A stretch of DNA of 64,000 nt from Polaribacter pacificus. GTDB lineage: Bacteria; Bacteroidota; Bacteroidia; Flavobacteriales; Flavobacteriaceae. The stretch covers positions 2,356,001-2,420,000 of the forward strand of contig NZ_CP150664.1 of the NCBI RefSeq assembly GCF_038024035.1, read 5' to 3'. Made by a program: the position numbers and the translations under genes. The notes beneath the pieces are model-generated. The model was not told the DNA's origin. It was given only the letters and a program-made list of their open reading frames with translations, and searched no databases. Positions 55,068-63,106 of this stretch are shown here, piece by piece. The number at the start of each line of letters is the position of its first letter. Positions within the stretch are counted from its first letter, which is position 1.

Positions 55068-55502
55068 ATGATTCAACGAATACAAAGTGTATATTTATTT
55101 TTGGCAGCCCTTGTTTCTGGGGGCTTGATTTATGTGTTTAATTTATGGACTCTTAAAACAGGAGTTCAAGTTATGGCATTTGATTTATTGTCAAATGAGA
55201 GTATTTTATTAAAAACAATTCCATTTTCATATTTACTATCGGCCTTACTGTCTTTTATCGCTATTTTTATTTTTAAAAATAGACAACTACAATTTGTGTT
55301 AGGTAGATTGAATATGTTAATTAACTTATATTTATTAGGTGTGCTTATATATGTGTCACAAACTATATCTGGAGAAATGAGTATTTCGGAGAAGGGTATT
55401 GGGATGTTTATACCTACCATTGCAGTCTTGCTATTAGTTATGGCAAACAGAGCAATTAAGAAGGATGAAGATCTTGTAAAATCTGTTGATAGATTAAGGT
55501 AA
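55068..55502 (+). CDS. DUF4293-family membrane protein
   Basis: A 144-residue protein with four membrane segments: an N-terminal MIQRIQSVYLFLAALVSGGLIY, then FSYLLSALLSFIAIFIFKN, LNMLINLYLLGVLIYVSQT and FIPTIAVLLLVMANRAIKKDE. The MIQRIQSVYL start and the RAI(K/R)KDE end are the DUF4293 signatures, a family nearly always beside rho in Flavobacteriaceae. Function is unknown. Divergent from rho. Confidence 0.85.
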   Translation: MIQRIQSVYLFLAALVSGGLIYVFNLWTLKTGVQVMAFDLLSNESILLKTIPFSYLLSALLSFIAIFIFKNRQLQFVLGRLNMLINLYLLGVLIYVSQTISGEMSISEKGIGMFIPTIAVLLLVMANRAIKKDEDLVKSVDRLR

Positions 55503-55530
55503 GCCTAGCATCTTAGTATATTTAGTGCGA

Positions 55531-55565
55531 AAAAAGCCAAGGAAATTTAATTCCTTGGCTTTTTA
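55531..55565 (+). terminator. Terminator after the DUF4293 gene
   Basis: Stem GCCAAGGAA/TTCCTTGGC with a 6-base loop, A6 before and T5 after. Confidence 0.9.
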
Positions 55566-55737
55566 TTTGGGTTTATTTAAAACTCCTTTTTGCGTATAAC
55601 AAATCTATTTTTATAGTTTTACGAAACTTGATATTACCTAAAATTAGGGTTTGTCTTTTTTTTAGGATAAGTTTGGTTTAGCTTTTGTATATTTATGTTG
55701 TTTTTAAATTATTGATATATAGTTAATTAACTTTAAG

Positions 55738-55779
55738 ACTCACTAAATTAGTGAGTTGACTCACTCACTAATTTAGTGA
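55738..55779. repeat. Nested palindrome (two dyads forming a 17-bp inverted repeat)
   Basis: Dyad 1 is the perfect ACTCACTAA-A-TTAGTGAGT (55738-55756), and dyad 2 is the perfect TCACTAA-T-TTAGTGA (55765-55779), with centres 25 bases apart. The two also pair with each other: 55740-55756 and 55763-55779 form a perfect 17-bp inverted repeat around a 6-base loop. It looks like a two-site operator or a cruciform/RNA structure. Confidence 0.9.
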
Positions 55780-55825
55780 TATATCCTCTAGGTTTTGTGA
55801 ATTGAAATTTCGCTAGTACTAGGTA

Positions 55826-55856
55826 TTGTAGAAACAATAAAGACTGTTTAAATTTG
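55826..55856 (+). promoter_or_regulatory. Promoter of the NarL-type response regulator
   Basis: TTG (55826-55828), a 20-base spacer and TAAATTTG (55849-55856), 13 bases before the ATG. The nested palindrome ends 46 bases upstream of the -33 element. Confidence 0.65.
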
Positions 55857-55869
55857 TAATGTAATTAAG

Positions 55870-56535
55870 ATGAAAGAAAAGATTAAAGTTCATGTCGCCG
55901 ATGATCATATGGTTTTGATTGAAGGGATTATCGCGATGGTAAATACTGATGAAGCTATAGAAGTTATAGGTTATTCCCAAACTGGAACTGAGGTTTTGGA
56001 TTGGTTTGCTAAAAACAAAGCAGATGTTTTAATTTTAGATGTTAATATGCCAGGAAAAGATGGTATAGAAGTATTGAAAAGTTTAAGTGTCTCAGCAAAA
56101 AAACCTAAAATCATTATGTTGTCAAGTTTTGATGACATCCGATTCGTTAAAGAATTAACAACTTTTGGAGCTGATGGCTTTGTAGCTAAGACGAGTGCAG
56201 GAGAGCACATTATTAAAGCAATAAAGTCAGTCTATGAAGGTCAGTCATATTTTAATGATGAAGTCAAAGAAGGTTTGTTTAATCTTTTTGTAGGTCAAGA
56301 TGTTCCAAAAGGGCAAAGACCTGATGAGGCGGCTGAGAAAATTAGAACTTTGACAGAAAGAGAAATGGATGTCTTGAAAATGATAGCCAAAGAGTACAGT
56401 ACAACGGAAATAGCAGAAGCATTGCACATTAGCATTTACACTGTTGGATCTTATAGAAAGAATTTATTAAAAAAACTAAATATTAAAAATGTCGTGGGTT
56501 TGGCCCTGTTTGCAGTAAAAAACAAAATTATATAA
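55870..56535 (+). CDS. NarL/FixJ-type response regulator
   Basis: A 221-residue protein with a receiver domain (ADDH at 12-15, phospho-acceptor Asp57 in LILDVNMPGKDG, SSFDD, KTSAG) and a C-terminal LuxR-type helix-turn-helix (LTEREMDVLKMIAKEYSTTEIAEALHISIYTVGSYRKNLLKKL). Its likely partner is the HisKA_3-type kinase at 57400, in the same orientation with a lipoprotein gene between. It lies under a promoter next to a nested palindrome, so it may regulate itself. Confidence 0.95.
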   Translation: MKEKIKVHVADDHMVLIEGIIAMVNTDEAIEVIGYSQTGTEVLDWFAKNKADVLILDVNMPGKDGIEVLKSLSVSAKKPKIIMLSSFDDIRFVKELTTFGADGFVAKTSAGEHIIKAIKSVYEGQSYFNDEVKEGLFNLFVGQDVPKGQRPDEAAEKIRTLTEREMDVLKMIAKEYSTTEIAEALHISIYTVGSYRKNLLKKLNIKNVVGLALFAVKNKII

Positions 56536-56542
56536 AGTACTA

Positions 56543-56604
56543 CCCCCTAAATAGTGTTTTCTTTTAATTATTATTAATTAATCCCCCAAAAAGAAAAATC
56601 CCCC
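56543..56604 (+). promoter_or_regulatory. Three C5 tracts upstream of the lipoprotein gene
   Basis: CCCCC occurs at 56543-56547, 56583-56587 and 56600-56604; the last two share the motif AATCCCCCAA at 17-base spacing. In AT-rich DNA this is conspicuous, and it could be a regulator binding site. No other support. Confidence 0.3.
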
Positions 56605-56690
56605 AATTTTATATAAACAGTATGCAAACCCACACATTTTTTTAAAAACTGAATCCTTCAATAACAAAACAAATTTTAAACTTTATTCTG

Positions 56691-57374
56691 ATGAAAAATA
56701 AATATCTTGCAGTATTTGCACTAATTATGGCTATGGGCTTAAGTTCTTGTTCTACCAATGATGAAGATTTTGAAACCATGCAAAAACCATTATTAAAATC
56801 TTATGAATTAAAACGTGATTCTAATGGTGCTTATTCTATAGATTTTGACGTTGAAGAAAAAACGGGAGTGCAATCGCAAAAAAACTTAAACTCTTTAACA
56901 AATGAGTTTCATTTGTCAAAAGTAAACTATGATGCTAAAGGTGCTTATAGAGAAGATGTCTCTTTGAATGACAACCAGTTAAAAATTGGTTTTGTAGATG
57001 CAGAAACTGGAAGAAATACAAAAATTCAAGTTGAAGATGAAAATATTACCTTTGCAAAGGGAACTACAGGTGAATTCTTGAATGAATATAGTGTTGCAAC
57101 AAATGAGGATGGAACGATACAGTTAGATTTCAAAGTAAAAGAGAACGTGCAAACAGAATTTGTATATTTAGATGAGCTGGATATTTATCAAGTTCATTTA
57201 TCTCCTGGAATGGCCACTGAAAATAAATTTTCTAAAAGCATAGAAATGCCAGAAACTGGAGTTTTAAAAATTGATTTTGTCAATCATAAATATTTTGGAA
57301 AAGGTCTTGCTGAAATAATAGTAGAGAAACCAAAAGTTATAATCCAGGAAGGTGAAGATGTTATTGGGCTTTAA
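56691..57374 (+). CDS. Lipoprotein of unknown function between response regulator and kinase
   Basis: A 227-residue protein with a clear lipoprotein signal (MKNKYLAVFALIMAMGLSSC, Cys20). The mature part is beta-rich with repeated patterns: three sections with the style SIDFDVEEK, IQLDFKVKEN and LKIDFVNHKYFGKG, spaced about 75-95 residues apart, suggesting tandem beta domains. No family is recognised. Its position between a NarL-type regulator (155 bases upstream) and a histidine kinase (25 bases downstream) suggests that it is a target or an accessory sensor of that system. Confidence 0.8.
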   Translation: MKNKYLAVFALIMAMGLSSCSTNDEDFETMQKPLLKSYELKRDSNGAYSIDFDVEEKTGVQSQKNLNSLTNEFHLSKVNYDAKGAYREDVSLNDNQLKIGFVDAETGRNTKIQVEDENITFAKGTTGEFLNEYSVATNEDGTIQLDFKVKENVQTEFVYLDELDIYQVHLSPGMATENKFSKSIEMPETGVLKIDFVNHKYFGKGLAEIIVEKPKVIIQEGEDVIGL

Positions 57375-57399
57375 AATTATGTGGAATAAAATGTACTGA

Positions 57400-59202
57400 A
57401 TGAAGGAAATCTTTAATATTATTTTGTGTTTTTTGTTTTGTTTAATTCAAAACACGTTATATTCCAATATAAGAATACCCAAGGGAGAGATTGAAATTAA
57501 ATCAGTCTCTCTCTTATTTTTGTTCCAGGAAAAGGATAGTACATTGGTTAAAAAATATGAAGAGATAAATGAACTTTATAAAAGTAAAAATTATACGAAA
57601 TCATTAGAAAATGCTCTTAAATTGTTTGAGGAAATTGAAAACACAAACGAAAATAAAAGAGTTAAATTTTTAATTGCTTCTGTTATAGGTAATATCTTTA
57701 AAGAAACAAACAATCATGATAAATCATTGAAGTTTTATTTAAAGTCCTATAACCTTTATGAGAATAATTTAATTAATGTTGAATCTGGATTAAATAGTAT
57801 AAATGATTTATATATTGAGTATGTTAATTTATTACTGCGTTTAGGTAGTTCATACCAAGTGTTGAAGAATAATGACTCCGCAATTTACTATTATAATAAA
57901 ATTGAGAATATACAATCTCTTAATAATAGAATAGAGTCAATAAAAGCACTAACCTATAGTAATCTGTCTGGTATTTATTTGAGAGATTCACTTTATGAAA
58001 GGGCAAAAATTTACGCCTTAAAGGCTGTTGAAATTAGAAAACTAAATAAAAATAAGATTTCAGAAGCTGCTTCATTAAGTAACTTGGCCAGTATTTCTTT
58101 GAAACAGAATAAATTTGAAGAAGCTAAAGAAATTTATTCAAAAGCACTAAATTTGATTGAAAATGATACAACTAGCCTTGCAGTAAAATACAAAGAGAGC
58201 TTGTATTATAATTTAGCGTGGACACTTTTTCTTCTTAAAGACTATATGGCCTATGATTTTCAAGAAAAATCTTATTTGATTAAGGATAATCTACGTGATC
58301 AAGAAATGCGTCGTATTGTAGAAGATGTGTACGCTAACTATCAAGTAGAACTTGTGAAAAACCAAGTAGCCCTTAAAAAAGCTGAAGAACGAAAGACAAA
58401 TTATTATCTGGGTGCTTTGATGCTTTTAATTCTTGTAGTTTTTGGAGTTATTATTTATAACTACAAGCTTAGACAGAAGAATTTAAAGTTAAATTTCGAG
58501 CAAAATGAGCTGGCTCAGCAAAGTCAAATAGAGAGATTGAAATCAGAAACACAGATTCGGATTTTGAATGCAACTTTGGATGGTAAAGAGTCTGAACGAA
58601 AAGAAATCGCAGAAACCTTACATGATAGTGTGAGTACATTATTGTCTTCTGCCAGTTTGCACTTGCAGGCAAGTAAAAATAAATTTAACGGGTCTACCCC
58701 TCTTGAAATTGAAAAGTCTCAGACGATTATTACCGAAGCATCCCAGAAAATTAGAGATTTATCACATACGCTTGTTTCGTCGGTTTTGCTGAAATTTGGT
58801 TTGAAATATTCCATCAATGAAATGGGGCAGAAATATTCTAATTCACAGATAGAAATAGAAACGAGTACAAAAAACATCAATAGGTATCATCAAAACTTTG
58901 AAATTAAAGTTAATAATATCATCCAGGAATTTGTCAATAATATTTTAAAGCACAGTAAGGCTACTTATGCTTTGGTGCAAGTAGAAGAAAAAAACAAACA
59001 ACTCTTTATTCATATAGAGGATAATGGTTGTGGGTTTGATAAAGATGGAGTTGTCAAAAAAGATGGATTAGGAATCAATCAAATTGAAGCTCGCATTCAG
59101 ATGATGAAAGGTACTTTTCAAATTGATTCAATAAAAAATCAAGGAACAAAAATTAGAATTTGTCTTCCTATCATAGAAAAAGAAGAGGCTATCCTCTTGT
59201 AG
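57400..59202 (+). CDS. TPR-containing sensor histidine kinase (HisKA_3 type)
   Basis: A 600-residue protein: signal peptide, periplasmic tetratricopeptide region (about 45-300, e.g. SKALNLIENDTTSLAV and AASLSNLASISLKQNKFEEAKEIYSKAL), a membrane segment at about 335-357, a coiled linker, a dimerisation helix with the phospho-acceptor His408 in AETLHDSVSTLLSS, and an ATPase domain with EFVNNILKHSKAT, DNGCGFD and GLGINQIEARIQMMKG. This is the two-component partner type for NarL/FixJ regulators such as the one at 55870. Its last 14 bases overlap the convergent phosphodiesterase gene. Confidence 0.93.
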   Translation: MKEIFNIILCFLFCLIQNTLYSNIRIPKGEIEIKSVSLLFLFQEKDSTLVKKYEEINELYKSKNYTKSLENALKLFEEIENTNENKRVKFLIASVIGNIFKETNNHDKSLKFYLKSYNLYENNLINVESGLNSINDLYIEYVNLLLRLGSSYQVLKNNDSAIYYYNKIENIQSLNNRIESIKALTYSNLSGIYLRDSLYERAKIYALKAVEIRKLNKNKISEAASLSNLASISLKQNKFEEAKEIYSKALNLIENDTTSLAVKYKESLYYNLAWTLFLLKDYMAYDFQEKSYLIKDNLRDQEMRRIVEDVYANYQVELVKNQVALKKAEERKTNYYLGALMLLILVVFGVIIYNYKLRQKNLKLNFEQNELAQQSQIERLKSETQIRILNATLDGKESERKEIAETLHDSVSTLLSSASLHLQASKNKFNGSTPLEIEKSQTIITEASQKIRDLSHTLVSSVLLKFGLKYSINEMGQKYSNSQIEIETSTKNINRYHQNFEIKVNNIIQEFVNNILKHSKATYALVQVEEKNKQLFIHIEDNGCGFDKDGVVKKDGLGINQIEARIQMMKGTFQIDSIKNQGTKIRICLPIIEKEEAILL

Positions 59203-59686
59203 CTAGCTCAATAATTTCGAGATCACTTATTTTTCCATCAACAATATTAAATCGTAGCATGGTTCTTATTTTATGAAACCCATGGTTTCCTGCCGCTCCG
59301 GGATTTAAGTGTAAGCAATTTAGCTTTTGATCGTATTGAACTTTTAGAATGTGTGAATGGCCACTAATAAAAATGTTAGGAGGGTTTTCTTTCAATTCTT
59401 CTCGTATTCTTTGATTGTAATTGTTGGGATAGCCTCCGATATGTGTCATCCAAATAGTCATCCCTTCTAGGGTAAACTTTTGGTCTAAAGGAAACTCCAT
59501 ACGGGCCAAAGAATCATCAATATTGCCATAAACGGCTTTTAAAGGTTTTAGTTTTTGGATGCTGTCAGTAACTCGTAAATTTCCAATATCGCCAGCGTGC
59601 CAAACCTCATCTGCCTGTTTTACAAATTTAAGAATTTGCTCATCGATATAGCTATGCGTATCTGAAAGGAGTAATATTTTCTTCAC
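59189..59686 (-). CDS. YfcE/MJ0936-family metallophosphoesterase
   Basis: 165 residues from a GTG at 59686, giving MKKILLLSDTHSYID, the usual family N-terminus; a TTG at 59710 is also in frame but adds an atypical extension. Metal motifs: LLSDTHS (Asp9, His11), GDIGN, GNID and SGHSHI. This is a small calcineurin-like phosphodiesterase with unknown natural substrate. It converges on the histidine kinase with a 14-base overlap and is divergent from truA. Confidence 0.88.
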   Translation of the reverse strand: MKKILLLSDTHSYIDEQILKFVKQADEVWHAGDIGNLRVTDSIQKLKPLKAVYGNIDDSLARMEFPLDQKFTLEGMTIWMTHIGGYPNNYNQRIREELKENPPNIFISGHSHILKVQYDQKLNCLHLNPGAAGNHGFHKIRTMLRFNIVDGKISDLEIIELATRG

Positions 59687-59750
59687 TGAGCTAAAATAGG
59701 AATATCCCAATAAAAATCCTTAATTTTGAAGGCTTTAAAAACAGATTTTT

Positions 59751-60485
59751 TTGAGATATTTTATTGAGCTTTTATACAAAGGAACAAATTACCATGGTTG
59801 GCAAATTCAGCCAGACATGCCTAGTGTACAAGAGGTATTAACCAAAGCTATTAGCACGGTTTTACAAGAGGAAATTTCTCTTGTAGGGGCTGGAAGAACT
59901 GATGCAGGTGTACATGCATCACAATTTTTTGCTCATTTTGATAGCCTTCAAGAGTTAAATGATAGTTTTGTTTTTAAGTTTAATTCTGTCTTGCCTAAAG
60001 ATATTGTCGTTGTAAATTTATTTGCATTTGAGCGTGAATACCATGCTCGTTTTGATGCTATTAGTAGGAGTTATGAGTATCGAATTTGGCTAGGGAGAAA
60101 TCCGTTTTTATTAGATACAACTTGGCAGTTTAGCTTTAAAGAATTAGATGTTGAGCGAATGAATAAAGCTGCGAAGATCTTGTTGGATCATGAGAATTTT
60201 CAAGCATTTTCTAAGGTTAAAACAGATGTTAGAACCTTTAATTGTGAAGTGACAAATGCTGTTTGGAAGAAAGAAGGAGATGAGTTGGTTTTTTATATTA
60301 CAGCTAATCGTTTTTTAAGAAATATGGTTAGGGCTATTGTAGGAACTTTACTCGATGTTGGTGTTGGGAAAATATCAATTGATGATTTTAGAAGAATAAT
60401 ATTAAGTAAAGACAGAGGAAAAGCAGGTTTGTCAGTTCCGGCAAAGGGCTTGTTTTTAACAGAAGTTATATACGATTTTATATGA
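59751..60485 (+). CDS. truA: tRNA pseudouridine(38-40) synthase TruA
   Basis: A 244-residue enzyme with YKGTNYHGWQIQPDMPSVQ, GAGRTDAGVHA with the catalytic Asp51, FEREYHARFDAISRSYEY, and a C-terminal GTLLDVGVGK region. The only start in reasonable position is TTG at 59751. It modifies U38-U40 of tRNA anticodon arms. It overlaps the ABC exporter gene by four bases (ATGA), so the two are translationally coupled. Confidence 0.94.
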   Translation: MRYFIELLYKGTNYHGWQIQPDMPSVQEVLTKAISTVLQEEISLVGAGRTDAGVHASQFFAHFDSLQELNDSFVFKFNSVLPKDIVVVNLFAFEREYHARFDAISRSYEYRIWLGRNPFLLDTTWQFSFKELDVERMNKAAKILLDHENFQAFSKVKTDVRTFNCEVTNAVWKKEGDELVFYITANRFLRNMVRAIVGTLLDVGVGKISIDDFRRIILSKDRGKAGLSVPAKGLFLTEVIYDFI

Positions 60486-62248
60486 GTAAAAAAGTAACAG
60501 GGAAAGCGTTTGACGCTCAAGTTTTTTTAAGATTGCTGAGCTATGCAAAAAAATATAGATTTTATTTTTTTGCAACTACACTTACTGTCATTGTTGTTTC
60601 TTTATTGTCAGCCCTAAGGCCATATTTATTAATTGAGACAGTTAATGATTTTGTAGCAACCAAGAATGAAGAAAACTTACTTAATTATATCCTCTTAATG
60701 GCTGGTGTTTTAATTTTTGAAGTTTTGCTACAGGCTACTTTTATTTATATGTCTAATTGGATTGGACAACACATCATTCGAGATATCAGAGCAAATATAT
60801 TTCGACACATACTCCAATTTAGAATGAGTTATTTTGATACCACTTCTGTTGGTAAGCTGGTAACGAGAGTGGTTTCTGATATAGAAACCATTGCTAGTTC
60901 TTTTAGTCAGGGCCTTTTTATGATTATCAGTGATTTGCTAAGTATGATTGTTGTAACCGTAGTCATGTTAGTGTTAAACTGGAAATTGGCATTAATAGCC
61001 TTGGCTGTACTTCCTATCTTAGTTTATGCAACCAAATTATTTCAAATTGCTATTAAAGCTACTTTTCAAGAAGTGAGAACACAGGTGGCAAATTTAAATG
61101 GTTTTGTGCAAGAGAGGGTTACGGGAATGAAGATTGTACAGTTATTTAGTAGAGAAAAAATTGAATACGATAAATTCATGGAGATTAATAATAAGCACAA
61201 GAAAGCCCATGTTAAGGCGGTGTGGTATTATTCAATTTTCTTCCCTATTGCAGAAATTTTATCATCTATCGCTGTAGGGCTTTTAGTGTGGTTTGGAGGA
61301 TTGCAAGCTGTAGATGATATCAATGTTCAGCCAGGTGAAATTATGGGGTTTATTATGATGACACAAATGTTGTTTAGACCTCTTAGACAAATTGCAGATA
61401 AGTTTAATACCTTGCAGATGGGAATGGTTTCTGGTGAACGTGTTTTTCAGGTTTTAGATACTCAAAGCAGTATTGATAAAAATGGTACACAAATAGCAAA
61501 TACTCTTAAAGGAGTTATTGAGTTTAAAGATGTGCGTTTTAGTTATATCCCAAATGAGGAAGTTTTAAAAGGAGTTTCTTTTAAGGTAGAACAGGGACAA
61601 ACTGTAGCCATAGTTGGTGCTACAGGGGCAGGTAAATCTACAATTATCAATTTGATAAATCGTTTTTATGAGATCGATTCAGGAAGTATTCTTATAGATG
61701 GAACTCCTGTTCAAGATTATGAACTCACATCTTTGCGAAACCAAGTAGCGATTGTTTTACAAGATGTCTTTTTGTTTTCAGATTCAATTTTAAATAACAT
61801 AACTCTTAAGAATCAATCGATAAGCCTAGAGGATGTTCAGCTTGCAGCAAAGCAAATTGGAATACATGATTTTATCATGAGTTTGCCAAATGATTACCAT
61901 TATAATGTAAAAGAAAGAGGGGGGATGTTGTCTTCTGGACAAAGACAATTGATTGCTTTTTTACGTGCATATGTGAGTAAGCCAAGTGTGCTTATTTTAG
62001 ACGAAGCAACTTCTTCTGTAGATAACACTGCAGAGCAGATGATACAATATGCAACAGACACTATTACCAAAGGGCGAACTTCTATTATTATTGCTCACCG
62101 TTTAACCACAATTAAAAGCGCTGATAAAATTATCGTGATGGACAAAGGGCATATTGTAGAGGAAGGAACTCATCAAGAATTGCTAGAAAAATCAGAAGGA
62201 TACTATAAAAACTTATACGATAAGCAGTTTAGTTCAGAGGTGGTTTAA
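60482..62248 (+). CDS. ABC exporter, fused permease and ATPase (MsbA-like)
   Basis: A 588-residue half-transporter: six membrane segments in residues 20-330 (ABC_membrane domain) and an ATPase domain at 350-580 with Walker A GATGAGKST, signature LSSGQRQLI, Walker B VLILDEATSS and the H-loop AHRLTT. It dimerises to export lipid-like or peptide-like substrates. Motifs cannot tell MsbA from multidrug exporters. Four-base overlap with truA. Confidence 0.92.
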   Translation: MSKKVTGKAFDAQVFLRLLSYAKKYRFYFFATTLTVIVVSLLSALRPYLLIETVNDFVATKNEENLLNYILLMAGVLIFEVLLQATFIYMSNWIGQHIIRDIRANIFRHILQFRMSYFDTTSVGKLVTRVVSDIETIASSFSQGLFMIISDLLSMIVVTVVMLVLNWKLALIALAVLPILVYATKLFQIAIKATFQEVRTQVANLNGFVQERVTGMKIVQLFSREKIEYDKFMEINNKHKKAHVKAVWYYSIFFPIAEILSSIAVGLLVWFGGLQAVDDINVQPGEIMGFIMMTQMLFRPLRQIADKFNTLQMGMVSGERVFQVLDTQSSIDKNGTQIANTLKGVIEFKDVRFSYIPNEEVLKGVSFKVEQGQTVAIVGATGAGKSTIINLINRFYEIDSGSILIDGTPVQDYELTSLRNQVAIVLQDVFLFSDSILNNITLKNQSISLEDVQLAAKQIGIHDFIMSLPNDYHYNVKERGGMLSSGQRQLIAFLRAYVSKPSVLILDEATSSVDNTAEQMIQYATDTITKGRTSIIIAHRLTTIKSADKIIVMDKGHIVEEGTHQELLEKSEGYYKNLYDKQFSSEVV

Positions 62249-62294
62249 TTTACTGTTGTTTTATCAAATAAAAAGAAAAGCTTTTTTAAGCGTT

Positions 62295-63068
62295 TTAACT
62301 CATATCTGATTTAAGCTTTTCAGTTAATTCTTCATAATCCTTATAAAGCTCAAAAGCACCATCTTTAATATAGGAAATCTCACCTGTTTCTTCAGAAACT
62401 AAGAGGCAAAGTGCATCTGTTTTTTCTGTGACTCCAATTGCCGCTTTATGTCTTAAGCCAAAGCGTGCTGGAATTTTTTTATCAGATACGGGTAGTACAA
62501 CTCTAGTGGCTACGATTACATTATCTCTAATAACAGTAGCGCCGTCATGTAGAGGACTGTTCTTGTAAAAAATACTCTCTAAAATTGCCTCGTTAATGAT
62601 GGCATTCATTTGATCCCCTGAATTAATCAAGAAATCAAGATTATTTGTACGTTCAAGTACAATAAGTGCACCTGTCTTTGTTTTGGATAGACTAATACAT
62701 CCATTAACCAAAGGCTCTGCATTAAACTCAATTTCAATCTCAGATTTTAAAAATTTTAACTGTTTTAAAAAGCTTCTTTTAGATGAGAAATTAGTAGTCC
62801 CAATCATTAGTAAAAACTTTCTTATCTCTTGCTGAAATACGATAATTAAAGCAATAACACCACCGCTAAGTAGGTATCCTAAGATTCCACTGAGCATTTC
62901 CATTTTTAGAGCTTGGGTTATTTTCCAAATTAAAAAGATAACAGCAATTCCCAAAAAAATATTAATAGCAACGGTTCCCTTTAGTAATTTGTATATAGAG
63001 TATAAAAGGGCAGCAACAAGAATAATGTCAAGAATATCCAAGAAAGAAAAATCGATAAAATCTAACAT
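62295..63068 (-). CDS. cdaA: CdaA-type diadenylate cyclase
   Basis: A 257-residue protein with two or three membrane segments in residues 1-85 and a DisA_N diadenylate cyclase domain (about 105-230). The catalytic motifs are DGA at 175-177 (NSPLHDGATVI) and GLRHKAA at 204-210, where the usual RHR is RHK (Lys208). It makes cyclic di-AMP from two ATP at the membrane. No CdaR or GlmM gene is adjacent. It starts 38 bases after folP on the same strand. Confidence 0.93.
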   Translation of the reverse strand: MLDFIDFSFLDILDIILVAALLYSIYKLLKGTVAINIFLGIAVIFLIWKITQALKMEMLSGILGYLLSGGVIALIIVFQQEIRKFLLMIGTTNFSSKRSFLKQLKFLKSEIEIEFNAEPLVNGCISLSKTKTGALIVLERTNNLDFLINSGDQMNAIINEAILESIFYKNSPLHDGATVIRDNVIVATRVVLPVSDKKIPARFGLRHKAAIGVTEKTDALCLLVSEETGEISYIKDGAFELYKDYEELTEKLKSDMS

Positions 63069-63106
63069 AAAAATTACTGCTTTGATGTAAAAATACTAAA
63101 TATTAT

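Larger units (their letters stand above)
55566..55869. other. 304-base intergenic region upstream of the NarL-type regulator
   Basis: No gene is supported. After the DUF4293 terminator it is AT-rich, then contains the nested palindrome at 55738-55779 and the promoter of the response regulator at 55826-55856. Confidence 0.6.

Noticed and set aside
56543..56604. G-quadruplex on the minus strand from the C5 tracts
   Set aside because: Only three tracts and one gap of 35 bases, so a standard four-tract quadruplex cannot form.
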